Source: Mermis nigrescens (lineage: Eukaryota; Nematoda; Enoplea; Mermithida; Mermithidae). From it: a stretch of DNA of 64,000 nt. The translations under genes were made by a program, and so were the position numbers. Of the stretch, positions 1 through 12,059 are shown piece by piece. The notes beneath the pieces are model-generated. The model was not told where the DNA came from. It saw only the letters and a list, made by a program, of their open reading frames with translations, and did no database searches. The stretch spans positions 2,227,669 to 2,291,668 of the forward strand of contig JAVLUZ010000273.1 of NCBI GenBank assembly GCA_036768485.1, given 5' to 3'. Positions within the stretch are counted from its first letter, which is position 1; the number at the start of each line of letters is the position of its first letter.

Positions 1-96
1 CAAGGGCCAATTCACCTGGAAGACCTTAAAACTTTTCTCGAATCTGAGTTACAGAAGCACAATCCGAATAAGCCATTCATTCCAGTGTTCATTTAA
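1..96 (+). CDS. C-terminal end of an unrecognised gene (partial)
   Basis: Frame 1 is open from the first base to a TAA at 94-96 and encodes 31 residues. The stretch begins QGPIHLEDLKTFLES and ends NPNKPFIPVFI. It reads like real protein: mixed charged and hydrophobic residues, an amphipathic helix-like LEDLKTFLESEL, then a proline-rich tail. No splice acceptor is visible inside, so the exon continues left of the window. An AATAAA lies 279 bp after the stop. I do not recognise the family. It is on the opposite strand to the two other genes here. Confidence 0.6.
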   Translation, partial: QGPIHLEDLKTFLESELQKHNPNKPFIPVFI

Positions 97-660
97 AGTA
101 CGTTAATGAAGATGAAAGATCGAGTGGGCGTAGCCCTCGTTCTTCTAGCAGGGCAATCCGCGGTTCTACGAAAAAACAGTACCGATTCAAGGCTACGGAC
201 GACGATTTATCAGTGTCGCAAACGGCACGTCTTGAAATGATAGATGTCGTTCGATTTTTTCAAAGTTTTACTTTAGTATCGTCTCCTTAGATTCACTCGA
301 AAATTATCAAAAGTAATCAGTCATGGAGATTAGACATTTTTCACAAAAGTGCCAAATTTTCCACGTAACTAGGTAATAAACATTTAAATTTTGACGAGGA
401 ATATAAAATTCTAAATTCTTTTGCGAACAAGCTAAGAGTTTCATTAGAAGCTACAGTAATACAACTTTCTAAATCATTTTATTTAACTTCTTATTTGATG
501 AATGAGTCTGTAGTCACGGGGAATTCATAGCGTCAAAGTGATCGTGAATCGAAGCTGTTATACTATAATACAGATATGTACATAATGTACTTACGTAAGT
601 ATAAGTGTTTGTTCTTGTCGATAAAATAATTGCACACCAACAGACTGGATGTTGGCATGG
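97..660. other. Presumed 3' UTR and intergenic DNA
   Basis: AT-rich, with no ORF or repeat that I recognise apart from the AATAAA at 375. The 3' UTR of the left-edge gene probably occupies the first few hundred bases. Confidence 0.4.
375..380 (+). terminator. Candidate polyadenylation signal of the gene ending at 96
   Basis: AATAAA in the sequence aggtAATAAAcatt, the first canonical signal downstream of the stop codon at 94-96. In AT-rich DNA such hexamers occur by chance, so this is only positional support. Confidence 0.3.
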
Positions 661-852
661 CAGGGGCGGATTTCAGGGGAGGGTAGTGAGCGCGCCCCTA
701 TCAGCTTAAAATATTTGGCGGGATGAAAAATGGATATGTACCTTTGCACCGCTTTTTATTCATCGACCGTCATCATTTCTCAAATTTTTCTGGTGCTCCG
801 CGCGGATAACACATATTTTATTACATTTTTTCACTGTCTTAGCGGTCTGGAA
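661..852 (+). mobile_element. Fragment of the GGCGGATTT hAT-like family
   Basis: Begins with GGGGCGGATTTCAGGGG and runs through a TTTGGCGGGAT...AATGGATATG block to GGTCTGGAAG. The same order of motifs is seen in the copies at 44,874-45,893 and, inverted, at 17,222-17,829. The second half of the family consensus does not follow, so this copy is truncated or interrupted by the GC-rich CCGGAG block at about 865. Confidence 0.5.
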
Positions 853-861
853 GTAGGGATC

Positions 862-956
862 GACCGGAGCTCCGGCTCCGGCCTCGGCTCCTCCGGCCAT
901 TTTTGGTCCTCCGGCCTCCGGCGGCCGGAGGTACAAAAAAGGGGCCGGAGGCCGGA
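862..956. repeat. GC-rich CCGGAG-type iterated block
   Basis: Repeated CCGGAG, CTCCGG and GGCCGGAGG units on both strands, in sharp contrast to the AT-rich surroundings. A similar block stands at 11,992-12,056. Other elements in the window carry comparable GC-rich iterations at both ends, so this may be one end of an element whose other end I cannot place with certainty. Confidence 0.6.
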
Positions 957-1130
957 GGTTTTTTGAACCGAATCATTCAATGCTTTACCGCTCTTCCTTT
1001 CTTTCTTTTCTTTTGCAGCTTAGCACTCAGATTGCCTATTTTATGAATTTGTACAAACACAGGTTTAATAAGTGAAGCGAATGTGAACACTAATGTGGCA
1101 TTGTGAATGAACAATTGGTGAAATATTATC

Positions 1131-1156
1131 ATAGGTAGCGCGATAGCGCTACCTAT
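1131..1156. repeat. Perfect 11-bp hairpin, candidate 5' end of a Helitron/Helentron-like element
   Basis: ATAGGTAGCGC, loop GATA, GCGCTACCTAT is a perfect inverted repeat preceded by TC. A close copy with one bulge is at 52,762-52,788. In both places the same GTGTAAAGTTTACAC-rich sequence follows, so the hairpin marks a fixed boundary of a repeat family. Confidence 0.5.
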
Positions 1157-1394
1157 AATATACTTGGCCATCCTTTTTTCTTATATGTTTTTCACAGCGA
1201 GTGCGAAATTTGTGTCCCCCTCCCTCACGGCTATAACGGCACGCCTCTGAGAGGTGCGGTTTTTTTAAAAGGTAGATAATAGAAAAACTTAGTGCCCCCA
1301 TTTTTTTCTTGTTTACACTCAATACCGAGCGCGTCGTGAGTGTGTAAAGTTTACACCAAAAATTCAAATAATTTGCAGAGGGCCAATTTTTTTT

Positions 1395-2314
1395 AAATGC
1401 TTTCCCTAATTAGTAGGTTACGAATCTGGTCTTAAAATTTCTTTACACTTATTGGTTGTTGCACAGGAGTGTAAATTAGACGGTTTTTTTACAGTTTTCA
1501 TGTGGCCAAGCATATCTAACTCAGTTTTACATTTTATGCAGTCTGACTGGTTTCAAAATGTAGACGGTTAAAAAGTCTAGGGAGACTTTTTTAATTTTTT
1601 TTCAAAAGTAATATTCTCGAATTCAGAGGCGGTTTATTGTAAAGAGTCTGGGACAAAAAATTTTTTTCCCTGCCATATTCTCCACTTGGTAGACAAGACG
1701 TGGTAACTACCCTTAAAATGTGCCTCGTCTTAGGAGCTACACGTCAAAATTTATTTTGTTTCTTTACAATCAATATTGCGTTATTAGTGCAAGTGTAAAC
1801 TTTACACTGAAAAAATTTTTTCGCCCATAGCGTCGTGGATGATGATTTTTTTAAAAATGTTTTCCCTAATTAGTAGGTTACGAATCTGGTCTTAAAATTT
1901 CTTTACACTCATTGGTTGTTGCACAGGAGTGTAAATTAGACGGTTTTTTACTGTTTTCATGTGCAAGAACATATCTAACTCACTTTTACATTCTATGCAG
2001 TCTGATTGGTTTCAAAAGGTAGACTGTTATAAAATCTAGGAGAAACTTTTTTTATTTTTTCTTAAAAAGTAATATTTTCGAATTAAGAGGCGGTTTATTG
2101 TAAAGAGTCTGAGACAAAAAATATTTTTTCCCTGCCATATTCTCCACTTAGTAGAAAGAACATGGTAACTACCTTTAAAATCTGCCTCGTCTTAAGCGCT
2201 ACACGTCAAAATTTATTTTGTTTCTTTACAATCAATATTGCGTTATTAGTGCAGGTGTAAACTTTACACTGAAAAAATTTTTTCCGCCCAGAGCGTCGCG
2301 GATGATGAATTTTT
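1395..2314. repeat. 460-bp tandem duplication
   Basis: Unit 1 starts with AAATGCTTTCCCTAATTAGT at 1395. Unit 2 starts with AAATGTTTTCCCTAATTAGT at 1855, exactly 460 bp later. The two units stay alignable over their length with scattered substitutions, and both contain GGTTGTTGCACAGGAGTGTA. A third, partial and diverged copy begins near 2315. No coding potential. Confidence 0.8.
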
Positions 2315-2319
2315 TTAAA

Positions 2320-3570
2320 AAATGTTCTCTGTGAGGTCAGAATAACGAATCTGACCTTCAAACTTTTCTACAATCAATACACAGTACCAGGGGTTTAAAC
2401 TTTACACTCTAGTGGATGAGTAAAAAAACAGATTTTGTCCAAGATTTCTCTGCCAACTTTTCGGTTATGAGTTAAGATAATTTAAATTGATAAAAATAAA
2501 GTAACTTTTAAGGGCTACACGTCGAAGCAAACTGCGTTCCAAAAAACGTAATATTGAGTTGTTTATGGGGGTGTAAAGTTCGAAATCTGAGATGTAAAAT
2601 GGGCGAAAAAAAACAAGCTTTTTCGTATTTAATTGGTGAATCATATCAAATATTTTTTAGTACTTTATTTTTATCCTATTCGTCCTCTTCCGACTTCTTC
2701 ACTTCATATTTTTGTTCGCCACCCCTTAGAAAGTACTTCATTTTTATCCTATTCGTCCTCTCCCGACTTCTGAACAGTGAAAGTGGAGTGTAAATAAATT
2801 CGGTTTGGGCCAGTTTGTAGCCCTTTGATTAGTACGTTTAGTACGTTTGTATGTGCCAAACTTATGTTTGTAAACTTTACACTGAAAAAATTTTTTTGGG
2901 AAAAAAATCGGTTTGGGTTTTTTGAAACAGATGAAAAAAACCGATTGATTGCCCCATATGTACATTCTTGTGCTCAATTTCCATACGCACGTACACGACC
3001 CTTAAGCGCAACGCTTAAGCGAGTCGCCCGGGACCACCTTCCCCTAAAAATTATCATATTTTTCATTCCTTTCCCACACATATTTTCAATCAAAATCCGG
3101 GATAGGAAAATGGGCACTCGGGCTCAATGCGACTTGAGTACGAATTGGTATGTGTGTTATCATATCTTACGTGTGTTAAAAGATCATATATGTGTGTCTC
3201 ATATTTGTGCCTGTCTCGTTTGTACATACCTTTACCGTAAGCTTTTGCCCATAGGCCTATTGTCGTATTCATAGATCCTTTTCATATCTCTTGGTTCGTG
3301 TTGTTACGCCTCTTTTTCCGCGTCAGTTAAAACTGCGTGCGAGCGCAGTTTTGACGGCACTTTGAGATTTTACATTTTACAATTAATTTTTGAGCTTGAG
3401 AGCCTTTCCGCCAGCTTCCGCGCTGAGCGTATCTTTTTTTCTTTCCGTCGCCGTACGTGAGCAGACTCCGTACGTGCCTTTTTATCTGCTTGGCTGCAGA
3501 ACTCGTCTGTTAGTTTTCCTGCGTAGTGTGCACGCTTCTTTTCGCCGTACGCTTTGTTTTTAATCATTCG
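2320..3570. other. Repeat-derived AT-rich DNA, no gene
   Basis: Continues the GTGTAAAGTTTACAC-type repeat. It also holds a short direct repeat (ACTTCATTTTTATCCTATTCGTCCTC-like at about 2660 and 2735). The open frame on + across 2825-3274 has no recognisable domain and is broken by repeat sequence, so I do not call it a gene. Confidence 0.4.
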
Positions 3571-3575
3571 TGTTT

Positions 3576-3705
3576 ATGCCAATTGGCATCAGTTGTTGTA
3601 TGCCTTTGGCAGGGCTTTGTGCCCTTGTTTAATTACATTGTTTGATTTTACCTGATTAGCGTAACACAACGGTCGGCAGCATGTTTCCTCCATGCTGTCG
3701 CTTTT
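3576..3705. repeat. Cluster of four hairpins ending in a T run
   Basis: In order: ATGCCAATTGGCAT (3576-3589), TGCCTTTGGCA (3601-3611), GGGCTTTGTGCCC (3612-3624), and a 10-bp stem CGGCAGCATG / CATGCTGTCG (3674-3683 with 3691-3700, one G-T pair) followed directly by CTTTTT. It could be a small structured RNA with a Pol III-like T stop, or the hairpin tail of a mobile element. I cannot tell which. Confidence 0.4.
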
Positions 3706-4188
3706 TAATTGCTTCATAATTTTTCTGTCCAAAAAATATTGTAAAAATTAATTATTCAATTAAGGATGCTGGGCTCGGTTGAATTTCCGTGCTGTTGAAT
3801 TCTCTCCTTGTGCTACACTATACTTAGGAAGCCTTAATATTTTCAAGCACCGGAATTCGGTCCAAAACAAGTTAAATAATAATCTTTTTGAGCCCTCAAT
3901 TAGGTTTCCGGGGAACTTACTTTAATTAGGTACTTAATCTCAAAGGGGTTAACTAAGTAAGTTTCACTAGGTGCGTGCGTAGAGGGACGGGCTACCTTGA
4001 ATAGGCCGGGCCGCTTACCCCCGAATCGCCGGCTGGTGATCGACCTCCTAAAAAGGGCGAGAACCCCCGTGTGAGCGCATAAGCTTGAGATTCGGGTTAA
4101 GTAAGCGAAGTGAACGTAGCTTGAGTCTACGTTAACACATCTGATATTTGTTTGTCCTTGGGCCATTGTGAGACTTAATTTTTTCATA

Positions 4189-5105
4189 AATGTTGATCGT
4201 AATATCAGAATTACGAATCTAACTGAAATTTTCTTTAAACTCTGTGGTTGTGTAAAGTTTACACTGCATATTAACTCAACTCTTGTTCTAGAGCCTTGTG
4301 GATTTTTTCAAAATGTTCTACGTAAAATCAGAATTGAGAATCTGACTATTAGTCTTCTCTACACCTAGTAGTTGTGTGAAGTGTGCACTAATCATCTATA
4401 ATATTAATTTCGAGTTGTGTGTAAGTGTGTGTGTGTGTGTCTGTGAGGCAAAAAGTTTTTACTGGATAATTTTGTTATACTTATTTTTTCACTCGATGGG
4501 TATTCTCGGGCGCTAATTACAATTTTTTGATCAAAATGGCTCGATCGGACTCCTGAAACCCGGAAACTACGGATTTATGTAAAAGGTTTTGGTAGCTCTA
4601 GCCGCTTATGCAATTGCCGCAGGGTAAAATTTTAGAGCCACCCTAGATCAACTTTTTATGCGCTATCGACTGGTGTAAACCACTTTACACTACAGTGTAA
4701 ACTGATGTGATGCCGTAAGAAAAACGTGATTTACAAGTGTATTTTATCAAATATCTCAAATCGCAGCGAATAAATTTTTTTAGAGTTTTAACCAATTATT
4801 GAATACCTAGAATTTGAACTTACTGTAGAATTTGAAGAAAATTCACGGATTGGTTTCTGAGATACGGGAGCCCAAAGCTACCCTATGCATAGCGTAAAAT
4901 TTAGGTTTTTGTCTTTTTGCAGAAGAACAGATTGACTGTTGCTTCCAAAATTTGGCCCCTGAGGTTTCTGGGACCGCTGATTCCATATTCGCTACTTTAA
5001 ATATACGATCTGGCATTATAAAACATGTATGAGACGGGCTAAAAGGAAATCACGTACGGTTACTTATAAACATGATTAAGCACTGAAAAAGAGTTAGCCA
5101 CCAAG
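4189..5105 (+). mobile_element. Helitron/Helentron-like repeat, copy 1 (body)
   Basis: Contains a short (TG)n tract (about 4420-4440), then a 650-bp body that matches 9,440-10,090 closely, for example the shared runs GGGTATTCTCGGGCGCTAAT and GGAAACTACGGATTTATGTA. The tail that follows directly in copy 2 is found here only at 6,105-6,222, so about 1 kb of other sequence separates body and tail. No protein-coding capacity. Confidence 0.6.
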
Positions 5106-5263
5106 TCAAAATTTTTGACCTTGTGAACCAGCGCGCGTGAAATTTAATGCGAAGCAATCGAAAGCAGCAAACATGCGGCTTTCGAAAGAAAGCAACAAAC
5201 ATGCGGCTTTCGAAAATACAAATCCAAACGTTTTTGCTCCTAGCGGCTAATTTAATATGCAAC

Positions 5264-5306
5264 TTTTTGCATTTGTTTACAATGAGGGCAAAGTTGAACA
5301 TTGTAC
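5264..5306. repeat. 43-bp direct repeat, left copy
   Basis: TTTTTGCATTTGTTTACAAT... ending TTGAACATTGTAC is repeated identically at 6,226-6,268. The pair brackets the two tandem arrays and the separated tail of the Helitron-like element. Confidence 0.8.
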
Positions 5307-5320
5307 AAAGTTGAACCCGA

Positions 5321-5540
5321 CGCTATAAGATAGGACGTGATACAACATACTCAATGCTATACAATAGGACGTGATGTAACATACCCCATGCTACACAATA
5401 GGACGTGATATGATATGCCCCATGCTATAAGATAGGACGTGATATAACATACCCAGTGTTACAGGATAGGACGTGATATAACATACCCCATGCTACAAGA
5501 TAGGACGTGATATACCATACCCAGTGCTATAACATATCCT
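5321..5540. repeat. 34-bp tandem (minisatellite) array, six units
   Basis: AGGACGTGAT recurs at 5332, 5366, 5400, 5434, 5468 and 5502, exactly every 34 bp. The unit is roughly GCTATAAGATAGGACGTGAT followed by ATAACATACCCCAT, with small variations between units. Confidence 0.95.
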
Positions 5541-5549
5541 GTGCTGTAA

Positions 5550-5990
5550 GATTGGTGTCCCAAAACATCAAAAATATGGTTTGCACCAAAAAAGTCTTTA
5601 AACATCCCAAAACATCAAAAAAATGTTTTTGACCAAAAAAATTTTTCAAACACCCCAAAACATCAAAAATACGGTTTTTGACCAAAAAAAAATTTTTAAA
5701 CCTCCAAAAACATCAAAAGTATGGTTTTGGACCAAAAAACTTTTTTTAATATTCCAAAACGTCAAAAATATGGTTATGATCAAGCAAAATTTTTAAACAT
5801 CCCAAACCATCTAATGGTATAATTTCCAGAACATCCTAGAACATCAAAAATATGACTTGGGATAAAAAATTCTCAGAACCATTCTATAACGTAAGAAATA
5901 TGGATTTAATCAAAGAAATGGTTGACAAAAGACAGTTTTAAAAAATTTAAAAAATACAATATGTTTTTACCAACAATTTTTTTAGAAATA
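5550..5990. repeat. Degenerate ~48-bp tandem array
   Basis: CCAAAACATCAAAAATATGG-like units start about every 47-50 bp (CATCAAAA at 5566, 5613, 5661, 5711, and CGTCAAAA at 5760), each followed by TTTTGACCAAAAAA and an A/T run. Later units are more diverged. Confidence 0.8.
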
Positions 5991-6104
5991 TCCCAAAAAC
6001 ATCAAAAGTCCCGAAAAATAAAAAAATATACAAGAGAAATCTCAATCCCATACACCTATCAGGCCTAAGTTCAGCCAGGGCAACGCCGGGCAGCTCAGCT
6101 AGAT

Positions 6105-6222
6105 ATAAAAAATATAAAAACCGCTCGCCGATCCATTGCAGAGTCATTCAATTTTTTATACTAATTACTGTTTAAGATATTATTTGTTTACAAACACTCT
6201 AGCAGATGGGGCAGCGAAGCGC
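6105..6222 (+). mobile_element. Helitron/Helentron-like repeat, copy 1 (separated 3' tail)
   Basis: Matches 10,197-10,308 nearly base for base (shared CCGCTCGCCGATCCATTGCA). It ends GATGGGGCAGCGAAGCGC, where the hairpin of copy 2 would be completed by CCCATTTGCTAG. Here the hairpin is cut and followed by the 43-bp direct repeat. Confidence 0.6.
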
Positions 6223-6225
6223 AAA

Positions 6226-6268
6226 TTTTTGCATTTGTTTACAATGAGGGCAAAGTTGAACATTGTAC
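6226..6268. repeat. 43-bp direct repeat, right copy
   Basis: Identical to 5,264-5,306. It starts within four bases of the truncated element tail. Confidence 0.8.
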
Positions 6269-6269
6269 G

Positions 6270-8730
6270 CAGTTTTGCCGTTGAGTTGCCTCATTAACGG
6301 AAGAACGAGGCAAAAGAAGACAGGGCAAAATGGAATGAGTCGTTGCTTAATGGAAAGCACTCACAAAATGCACATAAAATAATAATTGAATTATATATGT
6401 AGGTAGGTGCTATAAATCTTGATCCTTCTATGTACAATTCGCAAATGACCATAAACAATATGTACTGTAATTTTTATTCAATCGAGCAATAAATGTGAAT
6501 TTAGTCATCTAAATACCTAGATGCAAAGAAGACAGCTGTTCAAGAATAATATGTAAATGTAGCGCCGTCTATACCTACTAGGAATCGGCATAGGACGGAT
6601 ACATTACCTTCGAGATTTACCTAGGTACGTAGGTACTTAAGTCTACGCTTAGTGCTGGCCCCGATCGCGCGGCTCTAAGGCTTTCGATCTTTGGACCCTT
6701 ACAGACCTTACGGCTTCGATCCCCTCAGCCCTAATATTGCTGGCTGCTTCTATGTCGGGTGATCTCAGCAGCTACGCCCTAAGACCTAAGGCTACCTACC
6801 TAGTCTCGGTATTTGCCGCGGAGGTCAGTTGACCTATCTCAAGCTCAAGTTGTAATTTAACTTATTTTCAATCAGTGCCTGATCAGAAATGTTTTGGTTC
6901 CTAACTTGTGTAGCACGCTGAACTATGAAAACAACAACAACGAGCTCTATGCTGATCAATCATCTCTAAAGATTAGATAATAATTTTGATCAATTTTTGG
7001 CTTGAGACATAAATTATGATTTTCGAATGGAAAAGACTATCATACGGAATTTACCTATCAGTCCACTAGATGGGTGGAAATCCTCGACGAAGGGATGATG
7101 GCCGACCAAACCCTCGGTATATCCGAAACCACTGGGTTGGTTTTTCTAGGATTTTATTCAACGAATAACACACGGCCTATAGCCGGGAAAACAAATACGC
7201 CAAAAAAAATAACAATGTACAGTCGACGATAACCGGCCAACGAAAAACCGAACAAGCCAAAAAACTAACACGACCTTCAGTACACTGGCCTCAAGGGCCA
7301 TTACAGTAAATTAAAAACAACGATCAATTTAACATAATACTGAAATGACTTTTATCTCAGATCGATTACACAAGCGGTATGCATGAAACAATTACTATTA
7401 TCATACACTTAGCTCTATGATACCGGACAAGTATCTAAATGTTTTTTATTATTGAAAATTTGGGAAAATAATGGGAAGACCGAAGGCATAGCCCACAGTA
7501 CACTATCATAGATAGCTACTAGTATTGGCTATGTTGTGGCTATTGCGAACTGCTAAGGCATGTTCGCCTAAACGTGTAACTCTCGCAGTTACAAATACAT
7601 AAAATATTAACTTTACTTAATACCTTTAAATCAATAATCAATCAATAAGAATATTAAAATTAATGTGATAATTTGCACTTCAATTATTTACATAGATCTG
7701 CTAGATCGATAGTTTTGTTCTAGACAGTTTGTGGTTTCTATTCAAAGGCTTCCCAAAGATACCTACATTATTTAATTTATCTGAATGTTATGGTGGCTAC
7801 GAAAAGTTTAAGAATTAATCGTTAAGGTAATTATAAGCTTACAGTACAACTAATTCTTCAGACATTTTCGCGTATTTTGTCACTGCAAATGTCATTGCAT
7901 AGTAACGCATCATATTTTTATTACGAATGCTTTTAGCTTTTGATCCTTTTATCGAATTATCGACAACCAAATACACAAATATTGATCAAATAAGTGAATT
8001 AGTAAAAATAATAATAATTTCGAGTGTGTGTAATGTCAAGTAGCGCTCTATATTGATTGCCTTTGATTTCGCGAATCGTTTAAATTATTACATTTTACCT
8101 GAAAACGTTGATGAAAATTGTTCAAAAATATTGTTGCTATCTTTTCGTGCCTTGCTATATTAATATTATTATTACGCGATATACTTTATACATACATGTT
8201 CGTAATTGTAAGTACGAAGTATGCTGAGATATGCGAAAAAAGGCGATTGCAAAAGAGATTAAGGTAGGAACGGATGGAAGTTGATTTAGGCGGTCTGGGA
8301 AAATGAAACAAAGGAACGAAGTCAGTTTTAATCTGACAGTTATCCGGAATTAATCCGGATAATCCACAAAAATTAGTAAAAAATTGAGCATTTAATAGCG
8401 TTACTGGTGTACAAAATATAGGCGGGCTTAAGCACGTAAGTATACGCGAATCCGCTTAAAATATGCAAATATGCTTCTGCCAGGTTAAACGATGGACGCG
8501 CTAGAACAAAAGTCGCACACAAAGTACAGCTTGATAGAAACAATAGGGGCAAAAGTTCAGGGGAAACGGAAATACAATAAACGTTACCCGGAAGCATGTA
8601 AAATATGCCCAACCCATGTAACTGATATGCAAATATCGGCAGACCCAAGTCGCGACTTGGCCGCCTGCCAGATCATCAATCAATTCAAAATAATTCAAAA
8701 GTTCTTTAAAAAGCGGATTACAGATACATA
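6270..8730. other. Intergenic DNA, no gene recognised
   Basis: No open frame with a domain I recognise. The part at 7,050-7,300 has a different, more GC-balanced composition and could be an old retroelement fragment, but I see no primer-binding site, LTR pair or reverse-transcriptase motif. The 8,373-8,731 open frames on both strands overlap each other and look accidental. Confidence 0.4.
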
Positions 8731-8732
8731 AC

Positions 8733-8838
8733 TGGCTCAGCCTTTTGGTGCTGACGCCGAGTGTGGCTCAGCCTTTTGGTGCTGACGCCGAGTGTGGCTC
8801 AGTCTTCTGGTGCTGACGCCGAGCGTGGCTCAGCCTTT
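8733..8838. repeat. 31-bp tandem repeat, three full units and a partial
   Basis: TGGCTCAGCCTTTTGGTGCT followed by GACGCCGAGTG recurs at 8733, 8764 and 8795, with a partial unit from 8826. The period is exactly 31 bp and there are very few differences between units. Confidence 0.95.
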
Positions 8839-8839
8839 G

Positions 8840-10320
<1,481 letters not shown>

Positions 10321-10590
10321 TTTGATGTTAAAATGTCGTTTACACTACAAATTTATTTTACTTCCAAATCTGAGCGTTAATGTTCCTTACACTTGATATT
10401 TGCGTAAAGTTAATGCTGAAAAACATTGATCTGTTAAAATAATGTAAGGTTGTCTTGTTTGAAAAGGATAATGCTGATGTTAAGAACAGTATTGTTTTCC
10501 GTGTTCTTGGACTGCCGTCATTATAATGGCATGTTACTATATGTGTTTACTGACTGATGCACTTAAATCATACTAATTAAAAGTGGGGTA

Positions 10591-11349
10591 CTAGCAAAGA
10601 AAAATGCTCCGATGGAACAAAAAGATGAATATACTTGGAATTGTTGATTATTAAGGATGTAAAAGGAGGGGACTAGGAAAAATCTACCTAAAGTCGCAAA
10701 ATCTGCTAAAAATCAGACTTTCTCTTAGCAACGCAAAAAATCGATGTATATTCTGCGGCCAACAGATTAAAATAAATATTTAACCATAAAAATGATTGAA
10801 AAAGCAGCACGGTAGCTATGCAGTAGCTATGGGAAATGATATTGAGTAAACTAATCGTCTTCTAAGCCAATTGAATGAAATAGCAAACATCGAAGACAAT
10901 TGGAGACATGATTGGTCTAAAACAGTAGGAAACGCGTAAGTTGACTTGAAACAGACTAAATGTAGATACACTAGCATGCCCGAAACGATTGTGTGCACTA
11001 ATCAATCGGCCCCTGCTTTGCTTGCTATAATGCTCATAACAAAATAAAACAACTTTAAATACAATACCTCTTAGTTTTCTATCAATCAGGTGCCAGCAAT
11101 TTAAAAAAGTAACCTTGATTGATTTCGTACAATCTTATCTGAAACTTCGAACATTATTTAAGAAAGAAACTTTTTTTGAGGCCGCAGAATATACATCGAT
11201 TTTTTGCGTTGCTTAGAGAAAGTCTGATTTTTAGCAGATTTTGCGACTTTAGGTAGATTTTTCCTAGTCCCCTCCTTTTACATCCTTAATAATCAACAAT
11301 TCCAAGTATATTCATCTTTTTCGTTCCATCGGAGCATTTTTCTTTGCGA
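10591..11349. mobile_element. Fold-back element with ~170-bp terminal inverted repeats
   Basis: The left arm begins GCAAAGAAAAATGCTCCGAT and runs to about 10,765 (ATTCTGCGGCC). The right arm, 11,183-11,349, is its near-perfect reverse complement, ending ATCGGAGCATTTTTCTTTGC. The ~420-bp interior has no gene. A second, rearranged copy lies at 58,180-59,060, and sequence left of the arms is also shared between the two loci (10,330-10,590 with 57,960-58,175), so the repeat unit is larger than the inverted arms. Confidence 0.85.
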
Positions 11350-11991
11350 GTATCATATATTTTGCTTAATAATGAACGAGAATATTTCAGATTGCAAAGC
11401 GAGCCGAGTCCGCGTTAATTCAGCGCGCAAATGGATATAAATCATTTTCGAGTGACAGAATAACAAACTTGGTGCGACGTAGTCTGCTCACTTACTTTTT
11501 GAGCTATTACAGATTGTAGATATAAGTACATACAGACACATTGCTAAGCTCTTTATGCTATGTTTATTTGGACACTTTTCGAGTATAAGTGCATCCAGAC
11601 AATAAGGGCAGGCGAGAAAGAAGTGAGATTGGAGCTAAAAATAGAAATATGCTGATTAAATGATTTTTTTGATTACCCAACCGCCGCTGCCAGACCAGTC
11701 ATTTGAGAACATGTGTAATAGGTGAGGAGAGAGCCTTACGAATCGGACAGTGACGCTTCGTCTGATATGCAAATGGAAGATGAAGAAATCGCTGATGACA
11801 ATTGAAAAATAATTAATATGGTCGCAAAATTTTAGTACATATAAATGCATGGCTAGATAATAAACATTTACTTCTACAGATCTTTTACTTATCCATGAGC
11901 AATGTATTTATACAAACCTATATACTGTACATCAAATGAATTATATTTACGGCTTGTGAAAATTCTAGTTGACTGAAAATTCTTAGTTCAC

Positions 11992-12056
11992 CTCCGGCCT
12001 CCGGCTCCGGCCGGAAGGTGACAATGGCCGGAGCTCCGGCTCCGGCCCGGAGGAAA
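11992..12056. repeat. GC-rich CCGGAG-type iterated block
   Basis: Dense CTCCGGC / GCCGGAG iterations, the counterpart of the block at 862-956. It may be the opposite end of the same element or an independent copy. Confidence 0.6.
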
Positions 12057-12059
12057 AAA

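Noticed and set aside
2825..3274. 149-codon open frame on +
   Set aside because: Overlaps repeat sequence, has no domain, and an open frame also exists on the other strand.
7050..7300. Possible LTR retrotransposon fragment
   Set aside because: No paired LTR, primer-binding site, polypurine tract or protease/reverse-transcriptase motif could be found.
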